Below, piece by piece: positions 43,301 to 54,734 of a stretch of 64,000 nucleotides of DNA. Positions within the stretch are counted from its first letter, which is position 1. Every line of letters starts with the position of its first letter. Under the pieces are notes generated by a model, which was given only the letters and a program-made list of their open reading frames with translations, was not told the DNA's origin and did no database searches. Origin of the DNA: Paramecium sonneborni (Eukaryota; Ciliophora; Oligohymenophorea; Peniculida; Parameciidae); the NCBI GenBank assembly GCA_905182985.1, contig CAJJDN010000013.1, forward strand, positions 582,516 to 646,515. Reading direction: 5' to 3'. The translations under genes and the position numbers were made by a program.

Positions 43301-43731
43301 CATTTTAATGCCTTCTTTAGAAAAACTAACACTTGATGAAAAAGTGATGGATAGCCACATAATCATTTATACCAAAGATGGTACTTTAAGAGTATTACAC
43401 AATTCTAATAAATATTCAGTAATGGATTAAGATTATGGACACACTGCTTCAACCACACCACAAAAGTAATCTAAGAAATGGGATTTAGATGAGGCTTATT
43501 AGAGCCATTATACAAGAAATTGCCCTTTTTATGTTAGAGATTGTTTTTCCTTTTATATTTCTATACTCTCCAAAAGTTGAAGTAAGAAATACTATTCTCC
43601 AGGTATACCCAATTGATTAATGAGAGATTAAACCTCATTTAATACTACCTTCTAGTTTCTTTTTTGGGCTAGACCTTACACAAATGTCTTTATCTGTTGA
43701 TAGATAGGAACTTGAGGACTGCGTGAAACAT
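37389..43731 (-). CDS. CNOT1: CCR4-NOT complex scaffold subunit 1 (CNOT1/NOT1)
   Basis: About 2,080 aa, the longest gene here. The most diagnostic block is DUF3819-like: LVATALDHAISDIIPPVISR, SVTIALITTRELVFKDFALE and SHLSGSLAMVTCREPLKVRI, matching NOT1 closely. Upstream lie the MIF4G-like region (KNMGSFLGQITVSRDKPFLF) and a long Gln/Pro/Thr-rich linker (about 40900-41120). The N-terminal helical region contains VDILRELGPYTSNLQQ. The C-terminal NOT domain ends KTWGMLYLHEELKRTQSN. Short introns include a 23-nt one near the N-terminus. NOT1 scaffolds mRNA deadenylation in the cytoplasm. The start at 43731 is only 3 bp past the stop of the upstream PC4/SUB1 gene on the same strand. Confidence 0.92.
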
Positions 43732-43734
43732 AAT

Positions 43735-44095
43735 TCATTTATTTAATTTATTTATGCATTCATCAATCTCCCCAATATATTTTTTGAATTTCACCCAATT
43801 ATCTAATGATAATGTAAGTCCTTTTTTTGTTGGTAACATTTATCCATCTTTCTCAAAATATTCACGAAAACTTAGAACAACGTTACCTTTAAATTTGGAT
43901 ACTGTAACCTTTTTAGAAGTTGTTAACTTATAAAGTTTCTAGAAAATGTTTAATTACATCAAATTAATATTATCCATCTTGAAATGTATAATTCTATTTC
44001 TTCTCATTCTTTTTTGATTTTGAAGACTATATTAAAGCATCAAAAATTTCATCATACTCTTCTTCAGATGAAGACTTGTCTGCCATCTTTTTCAT
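43735..44095 (-). CDS. SUB1: PC4/SUB1-type transcriptional coactivator
   Basis: About 109 aa. An acidic/Ser N-terminus (MADKSSSEEEYDEIFDALI) is followed by the single-stranded-DNA-binding PC4 domain: KKVTVSKFKGNVVLSFREYF, EKDGQMLPTKKGLTLSLDNW and FKKYIGEIDECINKL. It matches the family over its full length. One intron precedes the domain; it is either 31 nt (ending AAG) or 19 nt (ending TAG), and both keep the frame. PC4/SUB1 is a nuclear cofactor of RNA polymerase II. It lies head-to-tail with CNOT1, with 3 bp between stop and start, and diverges from the MORN gene with 20 bp between the start codons. Confidence 0.9.
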
Positions 44096-44115
44096 TAATT
44101 AAGTTTTTAAATTTA

Positions 44116-45296
44116 ATGTATTTGCCATAACATTTCTACCCATAAGTATATCCGTAATATAGATATCCTCACTATGGTGTACTTCCATAAGTACCATAGT
44201 AATGGAGACCTCCTGTTTACAATGCTCCTCAATATGGTTATCCAAATATTAGATATGCACCATCTTATCCATTGAATCCATATGCTTCAACTATAATGCC
44301 ATAAGTATACCAACCACAACCAATGATGAGTCAAATAATGGCTTCACCTTAAAGAACATTCTAATCTCCAGATAGATTAAAAGTAGCATAATCCCCAACT
44401 AGAAATATGCTAATGTAATCATAGTAAGTTCCAAGATCTCCAGGTCCTTAACTTTAATCACCTCAAAGATAATATCTTACTTATGAATAAGTGTAAGAAA
44501 GATTAAGAGGTGTTTAATAACCTTAAGCTTAAAAACCATAACAGACAAATAAAAGTATTTTCAAATTTGATTTTTAGATGCTAATTATCCTTAACCATAA
44601 CCTAATTAATAAAAATAAAAATCACCACCTCCTCAGAAAAAGCAATAGGTTCCATAAAAACAACCAGAAGATGACTTAGATAAAAGATATTAGAATGCTC
44701 TTAAAAGTACAGAAGAAATTATTAAAAAATATCAGATGGATGATTCTGGAAATAAAGAACATTAAAATAATCAAGCAAATGAACCTTAAGGGGATGAAGA
44801 AGATGAAAATGTTTAAGGTATTTAAATTCTAATTATTTCTAGAATTGGCTTTACAATATGAAGATGGATATATTTATAGAGGATAAGGATATCCACCTTA
44901 AACTAGAAATGGATTTGGTATTTTAACAGATTAGGATGGAAAATAAGTTTATGCTGGATATTGGAAAGATAATCTCTATGATGGTTAAGGAAGATTAACT
45001 AATCTTTAGACTGAAGAATTAAATGAACCTATTGATTGGAATAATATGACTACTATTGGCAATGGATGGGCATCATATGAAGGTAATAATCATTAATATA
45101 TACAATTAAAGGGAACTTTTTATAAGGAAAAATGCATGGATAAGGAACACTCATTCTTACTAATCAAGAACAATATTTCGGAGAATTTGAAGAAGGTATG
45201 GTACATGGAGAAGGAGAATTTACAACTGCTGATGGAACAGTTATTAAAGGTAAATGGGATCAAGGATACTTAATTTAATTATCAGAATAAGAATGA
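44116..45296 (+). CDS. MORN-repeat protein with Pro/Tyr/Gln-rich N-terminus
   Basis: 367 aa after three introns (23, 25, 29 nt). The first ~140 residues are rich in Pro, Tyr, Gln and Asn (NAPQYGYPNIRYAPSYPLNP). A charged linker follows (DDLDKRYQNALKSTEEIIK). The C-terminal ~130 residues contain MORN-type units: YEDGYIYRGQGYPPQTRNGF, YAGYWKDNLYDGQGRLT, GKMHGQGTLILTNQEQYFGE and FEEGMVHGEGEFTTADG. MORN proteins commonly sit at membranes or in ciliary structures. The start codon lies 20 bp from the divergent PC4/SUB1 start codon. Confidence 0.85.
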
Positions 45297-45569
45297 AAAA
45301 ATAAACATTAATAATTTATATATATCTATTTATTTTATTTTATATTTACTGTATTTTTATTCTATTTTATATCTTATACAGCTATGTATTACTACCGAAA
45401 TATTATTATAATTAATAATTAATGTATAGTAAAACTAAATAGAATATGTATCAATAATTACAATTTTAAAGAATATAATTAAAATAATGAGATATTTTAA
45501 ATATTTTACATGATATTTTTAATTATTTATTTAAATTTATCTATGCAAACAATCAAAAAACTTTTATTT

Positions 45570-46253
45570 TCATTATTAATTTATTAATCCGATTAATTAT
45601 TTTGACTTCAAGCCTTTGATAAATTTATGATTTGATGATTCAGAATGAATTTCTTGAGAATAAAATGTTACCTTTTACGTGGTTAAGAAGTAAAGCTTAC
45701 CGTTATTAGATTTTTTTGATTAATACTTAATTAGACTTGAATAATATTATTTCATTTTTTATTAAGGTTTTTCTTGAGGTTTGATTGGAAGTGAAAGTAA
45801 TATTTTACATTGAATTATTTATTTAGTTAATAAATTTTGAGTGGTAGGTACTTGTTTATTAGTATTAACAGAAGAAGTTACAAGTTATTTTTCATCTTCT
45901 CTATTTTCTTATTCAACTCCAATTTATCAGTAATTCTTAAATCTAAATCTACAAATTTATTAACTTGATGATTTGAATAAAAGAATTTAGTATATATAGC
46001 ATTTTCAAATAATTCTAATAAATTTATCCAAGTTTGTCTCATTTTGTATTATTCTTCTTTTATATTTAGTTTTAGCTATATTCATTCCTCAATAGATATT
46101 TGATCATTATTTAAAATTAAATGAGATTCTTATTGAGTTGTCTCTACCCTCTAAAAAAATACTCAGTTTTCAACTTCATAGCTTTTTTGTGCATCTGGGA
46201 TACTTTTAATACTTTAAAATTATTTCTAATGATTCATAAAATAATTTTTATAT
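45570..46253 (-). pseudogene. Frame-broken 3' extension of the 46254-47027 gene
   Basis: After the TGA at 46254-46256, protein-like sequence continues in several frames: IQKLFYESLEIILKYQKYP, NNDQISIEE, WINLLELFENAIYTKFFYS and, near the end, KVTFYSQEIHSESSNHKFIK with a TGA at 45570. A few short introns can be proposed, but at least one frame change has no acceptable GT-AG solution. I read this as a decayed C-terminal part. Confidence 0.4.
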
Positions 46254-47027
46254 TCATTATTTACTCAATCTCTATAATTCTATATAAAACATATTCAATA
46301 TTTATTAAAATAAATGTTTTTTCTAATTGCATTCCCTTTCATAAAAGTCTAATTTCATTTGATATTTATGTATTATTTCACTTAAAGGTATCATCTCCAT
46401 TTTATTTATTATACTCTCTAGATTATCTTCAATATCTTTCTTCATTAATTATATATCATCCTAATAATTATTTAATCTTATTTATAATTAATCATAATTA
46501 TAATTTGATATTGATTGTCTATTCCGTATGACTTCTAATAATGTATACTCTAATTTTCTACAAATTGATTTGATTTATTATTCTTGATATCTTTAAATTC
46601 CATAAGTGTTAATTATGTTAACTTACTCACATAAAGATTTAACTTTATTCTAAACAGTTTCCAATTAATTAGTGAATTACATTAGGATACTTTATTTTTA
46701 TTTACAATTCTTTAAATCCTTGACTTTTTCACTTAATATTGGAATTTCATTATTAGACACTCCATTCTTCAATTCTTAAAATGGTTATAAAATCATTCCA
46801 CTTTTTATATGCTGTAATTGTTGATGATCATATGCACACTAAATAGCACATATTTCACATAATTACTAATTATTAAAACTAAATCTTGCCTATTCTATTA
46901 ATATAAATACTTTTAAGTTGTGTTTCAAACATTTTTCCTTAACTCTATTTGGATCTGTTATAATTGATTCTTTTCCAGGAGAAAACATACTACGCAATGA
47001 CTTTGATTAAAGTAATTTGTAAAGCAT
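46254..47027 (-). CDS. Zinc-finger-like coiled-coil protein, probably truncated
   Basis: Intronless frame, 257 aa to the first TGA, starting MLYKLLQSKSLRSMFSPGK. Near residue 36 is KCLKHNLKVFILIE followed by QLCEICAIQCAYDHQQLQH. The C-x-x-H ... C-x-x-C ... C ... H spacing resembles a B-box-like zinc site. The rest is helical, Gln- and Lys-rich (LETVQNKVKSLCEQVN; DDIQLMKKDIEDNLESIINK). Coding-like sequence continues past the stop in broken frames to 45570, so the ancestral protein was probably longer. Confidence 0.55.
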
Positions 47028-47273
47028 TCTATTCTACTGAGTTTATTTCATAAATTAATAAATTCGAAATCTGTTTTTATTTAAAAATCAAGTATCAAAA
47101 TCAGAATTTACTCTATTAATTTTACATTTATTCAAGCTTTCTTGTTTAAATTCATCTACTTGAATAATTATGTGTTTGAATTATTTATTTTATATTAAAT
47201 TTAATTAGTCATTCATTTATGATTAATGTTTAATGCAAGTTAATAAGTTAATTTAAATTAATTTTATTTCAAA

Positions 47274-48510
47274 ATGGAATGCCATATTTGTATTCCAAGC
47301 AGAAAGGTTTTGTATGGGAATAATCAAGATAAAATTAGAATGAAAGGTAGAGTATTGTTAGATTATTATTTAAGAAAGTCTCTCTATCATAAAGAATCAC
47401 TTGTTCCCTTTTTAATAAATATGCAGAATCTCAAAACTATTATTACACCAAAGTAGTTAATGATTTGATTCTCAACTAACCAACTAAAGCAACCATTTGG
47501 TTTAAAGTAATAATATTTTCAATTTTTAAAAGGATTTATAACAATATGATGAAGAAATGGAACACTGTAAAAAACTATACACATTATCTTCATATCCAAA
47601 AAAAATCAAAATTTTAGTTGAATTTTATAGAGTATTAATAATTCATTACATTTGCAGTTCCATAAAGAGATTCCTAGATGGGCCGTTAATGAATAAATTG
47701 TTGCCATATTAAATGAATTTTACAATCAAAGAAGAAAATTAGATTATTATAAAATACAACATATTATAGAATAGGAAAATTAATAAAATCCCAATAGAAC
47801 TCCAAAAGGTATTGTTGGAGAATAACCTCAAGAATCTTAAAGTACTCCAAAATCATCTCAAGAATCAGGTGTAGTTATTGGAAATGTTTTGGATGAATTA
47901 AATACTGAATTAAAATAAAGAACTCAAACTTAGTAAAGTGAAATCAATGAAATTATATCAACTTTAAATGCTAATCCATCCAAAAAACAACCAAATTTAC
48001 AAAAAATTATGATAAATCAATAATGCATTCTCAATGAATAAAGATTATAATAATTTATAACATAAGAAAAACTTAAAAAAATTAATTAGCTAATAAACTA
48101 ATAAAAAGCAACTAGTTAGACTTAAAGATAAAATAAAGTTTAGAAGTTATTCTTAGATAAATGTGATTCTTTTAGGAAATCCAATCTAAATTAAAATTGC
48201 TTAACATCAAAAAATAGAGGTAATTCATCCAAACTTGCACATGCTGAGATATTAAGTTTATGTAATTTTTATAATTATTCCAGTATAATAAAGAGTGAAA
48301 ACTAAACTTCAATTAAAGAATTAAGCAAAAGCAATTACTGGTAATACATCTTTAAGGAGCCTTTAGAAAAATATTGAATCACCAAAATCAACAAGAAATA
48401 TCTAATATCAAAAATAAAGATTTGATTAAAAGAAATAATTAAAAGCAAAAACTTTTCATGTTAATCAATCTAACAAGTATCTATTATATAAATTAGAAAT
48501 TTAATTGTGA
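47274..48510 (+). CDS. Unknown protein, Gln-rich C-terminal half
   Basis: 377 aa after four introns (23, 26, 26, 28 nt), starting MECHICIPSRKVLYGNNQDK. The first ~150 residues look folded and helical (CSLFNKYAESQNYYYTKVVN, YDEEMEHCKKLYTLSSYPKK, FHKEIPRWAVNEQIVAILNE). The remainder is Gln/Lys/Ser-rich. The last intron joins the frame to the C-terminus (SLRSLQKNIESPKSTRNIQY). Without it the frame would stop at 48377; the joined version reads better. No family recognised. Confidence 0.65.
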
Positions 48511-48826
48511 GTTTATTAGCAAATAAAAATATAACAGTACATGTTGATGCAAATTAAAAAAATCTCCTTTTGGCTAAATTGAACACCCTAAACACACCCA
48601 GATAGATTTTAAATTGAAATATATTTATTTAAAAAAATGAATCATTTCTATTTTATGTTGATAATATATTATAAGCTAAAAATATAGAACTCAATTTAAT
48701 ATATATATTTTAGAATATTAAATAAAGGCAATTTACAAAGCATTGTTTTATTTTACCTTTTCAATTTAAACATTTAGGAATTTATAACATAATAATTAAG
48801 TAGTTTAATAATATCATATTCTAAAG
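48511..48826. other. Intergenic, no gene seen
   Basis: AT-rich spacer between tandem + strand genes. A short less AT-rich patch (gaacaccctaaacacaccca, about 48588-48601) has no assignable function. Confidence 0.45.
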
Positions 48827-49339
48827 ATGGATTAAGATTAACCAAAAAAAGCAGTAAAGAGAGCATATTGTAGAAAAGGAAGACCTCCAATGATTTTTAG
48901 AACTGAAAGTGAAAAAATGAGATAATTGCTATAAATTATAGATTAGAATAATAAAATAGGAAATTTAGATAAACAAGTTATTTAACCAAACTCTGGTTCA
49001 TAATTAAAAAATGATTCTGAATTACAATAAAGTTCTCAAACGTAATAAAGTGATAAAAATACTTAAAATACAACACTTACTTAGACATAATTTTAGCCAA
49101 GTATAGAATAAACGACAAAATAAACTTTGGAAATAAAGATAATAAAAAAAGCATAGTCATAAGAATTAATTAATGAAACATAAAAAAAAAGGTTGAAACC
49201 AGATGATAATTATGAATAAAGATTTTGTTAGATGAAATGCGAATTACAAAGCTTTTTAACTTATTGGATCATGAAACTTAAATCTTCAGTCATTGATACA
49301 TAATAAATGGTTGAACAATTAGAGAAGTTTAAATTATGA
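48827..49339 (+). CDS. Small basic protein with AT-hook-like motif
   Basis: Intronless, 170 aa. The N-terminus MDQDQPKKAVKRAYCRKGRP contains RKGRPP, similar to the GRP core of AT-hooks, which bind the minor groove of AT-rich DNA. The middle is Gln/Thr/Ser-rich and low in complexity. The C-terminus looks helical (RFCQMKCELQSFLTYWIMKL). DNA binding is inferred from one short motif only. Confidence 0.55.
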
Positions 49340-49443
49340 TTTTTATGAAATGTATGTTAATTTCATATTATGTTATAAGAAATCTCTCAATTAAAATTGT
49401 ATATTCATATATATTTTAAAATATAGATTGGAAAAATTAATTT

Positions 49444-49977
49444 ATGAGATAATTTAGAGGGACTTGGAAAAGAAGAGGGGGAAATAATAATAATAGACCT
49501 TTAAGAGGAGGAAATTAAAATTTTAGAAATAATAGAAATAATAACAATAGATAAAACAATCAACAAGGAAACTTTAAAAATAATTAATTTAGAAGATAAT
49601 CAAATTATAATTCTGGTTAAAATAGATAAAGAAATTAAAATAGAGGAAGTGGATCTTAAAGAGGAAGAGGAAATAAATAAGGATTTTAATAACAAAATAC
49701 ATAGCGTAAAAGAAGATTAGGTTTCAAATAAAAAAATTAGAATGTAAATTTTATATTTATTTAATAGGGTGAAAAGTAACAAAAATTTATTAAAACAGGA
49801 AGAAAGAATAGAATTAATTCTGATGTTTATAAATTAGCCAAGGATATATAAAGTAAATTACATAATATAACATATATAGAAAAATCTAAAATGGAATAAG
49901 CTTTAGATAATTATTGGAAAAAAGGTGATCAATAAAAGAATGAAAAGTATACTTAAGAAACAAATAATGAAAAATGA
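49444..49977 (+). CDS. RGG/Asn-rich RNA-binding-like protein
   Basis: 169 aa after a 24-nt intron (gtaaattttatatttatttaatag). The N-terminal ~100 residues are low-complexity RGG/RN/Q-rich (GTWKRRGGNNNNRPLRGGNQ; GSGSQRGRGN), typical of RNA-binding or mRNP proteins. The C-terminal part is folded-looking and includes MEQALDNYWKKGD, similar to the LD-x-x-LD-x-Y helix by which mRNA-export adaptors (ALYREF, UIF, CHTOP) bind the helicase UAP56. An export-adaptor role is therefore possible but rests on a short match. Confidence 0.65.
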
Positions 49978-50005
49978 TATAAATTAAATATTATTTATAA
50001 TTTAA

Positions 50006-50818
50006 ATGAAGAAGTTAGAATAAGTGAATACATATTTAAACAAGTTTGATGAAACTATTCTTAAATTACTTAAAGAGTCAAATATCAATACAATAAAAAG
50101 AACACAACCAAAATCAATTATAAATTCAGATGAACCGACTAAATAATAGGACGAGATTCTTAATAATTGTTAATATACTCCTGTTTCAAATATGGAAAAT
50201 TCTTAGTTGAAAAAGTCTGACATAATTGAAAATAATAACTCATATAGAATTTATAGAAGTAGACAATAAATAAAGACTTAAACATTTGAAAAATTTCAAC
50301 CTTAACAATAATCTATTGTTGCTAATAGTCCAATAAATTCAGGAATCCAATCACCAAATCAGGCAAATACTTCAATCAATATTGTTGAAAGACTTAAAAC
50401 TATTGAACAACATTATGGAAATAAAATCAAGATTTTAGAGGAAGAAAATAACCAATTAAGAAAGTAAATCTTCAAATAAACTCAGAGCCTCTTAAAATGA
50501 TAAAGTTTCAATTTAATCTTTAGAGTCCTAAGTACAAAAATTAGAAAGTGATTTAAAAGAATAATAAAAACTATTTTAGGATATCCTCTAAAAGTAGTTA
50601 AACGATTAAAAATAATAAATGTGTATTATTTAAATTCATTTTTAGAATATGAATTGGAAGAATAAGAAACTAGATTAAAAAGATAATTCGAAAGATAAAT
50701 ATCTAGAAAAGATTAAAGAATTTTAGAATTAGAACAGTGGTAATAAAAGAAAAGATCACATCATACTGATAGTAATAATACAAATTTACTATTTACATTC
50801 AAAACACATGATCATTGA
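50006..50818 (+). CDS. Coiled-coil protein, unknown function
   Basis: 255 aa after a 22-nt intron (gtaaatcttcaaataaactcag) and a 23-nt intron (gtattatttaaattcatttttag). It starts MKKLEQVNTYLNKFDETILK. The middle is disordered (Asn/Ser/Pro). Residues ~140-230 form a likely coiled coil (IVERLKTIEQHYGNKIKILE; LESQVQKLESDLKEQQKLFQ; YELEEQETRLKRQFERQ). It ends KTHDH. It begins 28 bp after the upstream RGG protein stop. No domain identifies a function. Confidence 0.65.
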
Positions 50819-51931
50819 ATTACTTATGATTAGTTATTAAGATCTTTTTGGAGATTGATTTTCTTTAGCATAAAAATCAGTCGAAATATTTTACTAAAAT
50901 TTATTTATTTTTTGATGTCTAAGGAATTTGTTGTTCTACTTAAATTTTACTTTTTTTTTGTTTCTTCAAACGTTTATTTATTTTTCTTTTGCTATTTAGA
51001 AATAAGTGCTTACTCTGAAAAATTTAACTATTTTTTGATAGGGATTCACAAAATTTTCAAAGACTAATGGAATTTTTTGAGTTTCTTATTCATTTTAATC
51101 AATACTATTTAATTTTTAATTTTCTTATCTATATATATCACAATAACCAAATGAAATATTTACTTATTATTCAATAGACTTTATTAATTGTTTTTCTTAA
51201 CTATTTTATTATTATTATAAATCATTAATTGATCTATTTTCAGAATTTAATAAGCATCCTAATAAATGTAGAAATCACGAATTGGATTTGAAAATTACCA
51301 AAATGATTTAAATTTGTTACAAAAAATAAAATAGAGCTATTTTAAGTTTTGATTGAATTTTTCTCATTTAATGGTTCTTTTTCCAAAAATCTATTCAAAT
51401 CTTATAAAGATCATCTATTTAATTATCTATTTAAAATTAAGAATGAATAATATTAAGGTTTACTTTTATGTATTTTCTTCAAGATGTTTTATGACAGTTA
51501 TTTATTACAATTCTTTAGATTAGATTTTATTTTAATAAAATGAGTTTAATTTATCTTTAACCAAAAATATTAATTAAATCTCTTTCCCAATTCATAATTT
51601 AAAATTGTTTTAATGTTAATCATTCTATTTAGAATCAAACAAAAATTTTATTAAATTAACTAACACTTACAAATAATATTTGGGCACTCTTTTTAATAGG
51701 CATTTTTATGAAGATAACTAAATTAATGAATTCTATAAATAATTTTGATTTTAGGGATTTATATTTTTAAAATATTTAAGTATTCAAAAATTTAAATCAT
51801 TCAAAAAAGTAGATTATAGCAAATATTTGAATATTATAAAAGTTCTTTAGAAAAATTATAAGATAAGTTAAAAATTTTTTTATTAGTTAAAAATAAAAGA
51901 ATATATTTAATTAATAAAAATAATTAAATTA
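50819..51931. other. Gene-poor stretch with one coding remnant
   Basis: About 1.1 kb of AT-rich DNA. Apart from the remnant at 51222-51543 (separate entry), no coding frame, RNA gene or repeat is supported. Confidence 0.45.
51222..51543 (+). pseudogene. Possible gene remnant with zinc-site-like motif
   Basis: Two adjacent protein-like segments in different frames: LIDLFSEFNKHPNKCRNHEL (continuing KITKMIQICYKK to a TGA) and FFSFNGSFSKNLFKSYKDHL (continuing to the TGA at 51541-51543). KCRNHEL recalls the KCLKHNL site of the gene at 46254-47027. No start codon or joining intron is visible. Confidence 0.3.
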
Positions 51932-53368
51932 ATGGGAGTTTGTACATCAACAAAAGTAAGAAAATACTAGATAAACAGAACTTTGATGCCATATAAGTAG
52001 AATAATGTTATAATGCTAGAGTTCACATATTAGCAGTGATTTGGCCAAAGAATTAACATAATCTATTTGATTTTGATTCCAATTCATATTTTGTTAAAGA
52101 AATTGAGGTTGATTTTTCATGTATAAAAATAAGAGTTACAATTTTAGCTTAAATAGCAACAGTTGAAAAAGAACTAGTAGCTTTAACTTAAGGAGAATGT
52201 GTTCGAAATTCGAATGAAATAGTGAATATTATTTTGGATGAATAGGATGCATATATTAATAGTATTTCTCAATAACACGATCATAAATTATGGGCAGTAT
52301 TGAAATTAGAAAATAGTCAATTTTAATCTATAGATGTATGTTAATTTAATTAAAGAATAAGCACAAAGATTTGAAAATTGGAGATGTTATAAAATTAGGG
52401 AGAGTGAGAATGTAATTATTAGAATATGCATTTATGACACCTTGTGATGAAGCTACATAATATTAAGATGAATAGGATGATGAAGTTTAATCAATAAATG
52501 ATGTATTCAATTGTAGGATTTGCTTTTCAAGTAGAGTAAGTGAAATAAATCCTTTGATTCGTCCATGTAAATGTGGAGGATCAGTTAAATATATACATTT
52601 GGAGTGTCTATAGAAATGGGTAGGAATATAACTTAAAATAAAATAAGGAGAGCATTTTATACAATATCTTTGGAAGAGATTGGATTGTGAAATATGTAAG
52701 GCTACTTTTAGAAATACTTATAAATTTTAAGATAAAACCTATTCAGTTCTTAAATTACCAAAACCTAAGTCATCTTATATCACTTTTAAAATTACTAATG
52801 ATGATAAATAAAAAGAGGCTATAATATATGTAGTTGAGGTTGGAGAAAAAACAGAATTAAAAATTGTATTTTATTTTTAATTACCCTATAGGGTCGTATT
52901 CCTGATTGTGATATCAAATTAAGAGATATATCTGTATCAAGAACGCATGCAACTCTTAAATTAATTCCTACTAATAAACATACTCTTGAAATTCCTGATT
53001 ACATAATTAGAATTCAAGATAATAAAAGCAAATTTGGAACACTTGTTTTAGCTTAAGATTCAGATTTACTTAAAATTCCTGAATAAGGAGTATAACAAAA
53101 TGTATTATTTTAAGTGGGAAGGGTCTTACTTTAATGTACTAAATAAAAGAAGTAAAATTAAAAGACAACTTATAAACATCCTGAAAATATTAGCCTTTCA
53201 TTAAATTAAACTAAATAATAATTTGAATAGCAAGAGGTTTAAGAATCATTCGTTACTCATGATGAACTTATGGAAAGTGACATCATTTTACACAATTCTT
53301 AACCTCTATAATAAGAATTATGTGATGAATTTAATCTCAAAGATGATTGTATTAGAGATGAAAGATGA
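51932..53368 (+). CDS. RING-CH (RINGv) + FHA domain protein with lipid-anchor N-terminus
   Basis: 455 aa after three introns (23, 20, 26 nt). The N-terminus MGVCTSTK fits N-myristoylation plus palmitoylation. Residues ~190-255 form a C4HC3 RING-CH domain: CRICFSSRVSEINPLIRPCK, CGGSVKYIHLECLQKWVG, then CEICKATF; this zinc-finger class is found in MARCH-type E3 ubiquitin ligases. A C-terminal FHA domain follows: GRIPDCDIKLRDISVSRTHA with GR and S-x-x-H, then KSKFGTLV; FHA domains bind phosphothreonine. The combination suggests a membrane-attached ubiquitin ligase that reads phosphorylation. The C-terminus is Gln-rich (ESFVTHDELMESD). Confidence 0.88.
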
Positions 53369-53533
53369 TAAATCATTGATTTTTAAATTGCTTGATTTAA
53401 TATATAATTTATATTTTATTATTAATTTGATCAATTTTTTATTCTTTTTGAAATGTCTTAAATTTAAGATTTATTTTAGAACATTTTATTGATGATGATT
53501 ATATAGAAATAATAAATTTACAATTAATATCTA

Positions 53534-53898
53534 TCATGATTGTTGTTACTTAAATTATTAATCATCATCTTCATCTTGATTTTGTTGTTGATTATCATCA
53601 CCTTCATATAATTTTTATTTGTTTTCATTATCTTCTTCATCTTCTTCATCATTTTCTTCAATTTATTCCTCTCTTTCATATTCTTTTTCTGCTTCATCAT
53701 CATCTACGAATAAACTTGGATCATAAACAAAAAGTGCTCTTCCAGTCATTTGAGCATTACTTCCAGTTTATTTAGCACCTAAGATTAAATAAATAATTTA
53801 AACCTTTCTTCTTTGATTCTTCTTATTTTAATTTTTCAGCATCTTATTTTTTTTTTTCAGCTCTATCAATTTTCCATTTTTCAAATACTTCTTTGGTA
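53534..53898 (-). pseudogene. 3' fragment of ZC3H15, first copy (ends at N)
   Basis: Matches the C-terminal part of the complete gene at 54735-55902 with one visible difference, including its last intron, and stops at the N at 53899. No start codon. Treated as the overlapping contig end rather than an independent gene. Confidence 0.8.
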
Positions 53899-53899
53899 N

Positions 53900-54580
53900 A
53901 AGGCTACTTTTAGAAATACTTATAAATTCCAAGATAAAACATATACAGTTCTTAAATTACCAAAACCAAAATCATCTTATATCACATTTAAGATAACTAA
54001 TATTGATAAATAAAAAGAAGCTATAATTTATGTAGTTGAGATAGGAGAAAAAACTGAATTGAAAATTGTATTTGATAAATAATTACTATTTTAGGGTCGT
54101 ATACCTGATTGTGATATTAAATTAAGAGATATATCTGTATCAAGAGTACATGCAACTATTAAATTAATTCCGACTAGTAAACATACTCTTGAAAGTCCTG
54201 ATTACATAATTAGAATTCAAAATAACAAAAGTAAGTTTGGAACTCTTGTTCTTGCTTAAGATTAAGATTTACTTAAGATTCCTGAAGAAGGAATATAACC
54301 TAATATCTTATTTTAAACAGGAAGAGTCTTATTTTAATGCACAAAATAAAAGAAATAAAATTAAAAGACAACCTACAAACATCCTGAAAATATTACTCTT
54401 ACATTAAATTAAACTAAATAATAATTTGAATAATAAGAAGTTTAAGAATCATTCGTTACTCATGATGAGCTTATGGAAAGTGATATTATCTTAAACAATT
54501 CATAACCATTTTAATAATAATAATAATAATAATTTAATATAATCCCTCTCAAAGATGATTGTATTAAAGATGAATTATGA
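53900..54580 (+). pseudogene. 3' fragment of the RING-CH/FHA gene, second copy (begins at N)
   Basis: Begins after the N at KATFRNTYKFQDKTYTVLK and continues through a complete FHA domain (GRIPDCDIKLRDISVSRVHA) to a TGA at 54578-54580. It is diverged from 51932-53368 at mostly synonymous positions. It is a real sequence variant (allele or paralogue) whose 5' part is missing from this assembly. Confidence 0.8.
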
Positions 54581-54734
54581 TAAATCATTCATTTTTGAAT
54601 TGATTGAATTAATATATGATTTATATTTTTATTATTATGTGATCAATTATTAATTCTCTTTTTTAAAAATGTCATAAAATGAGATTAATTCTAGAACATT
54701 TAATTGAAGATGATGATATAGAATCAATATATTA

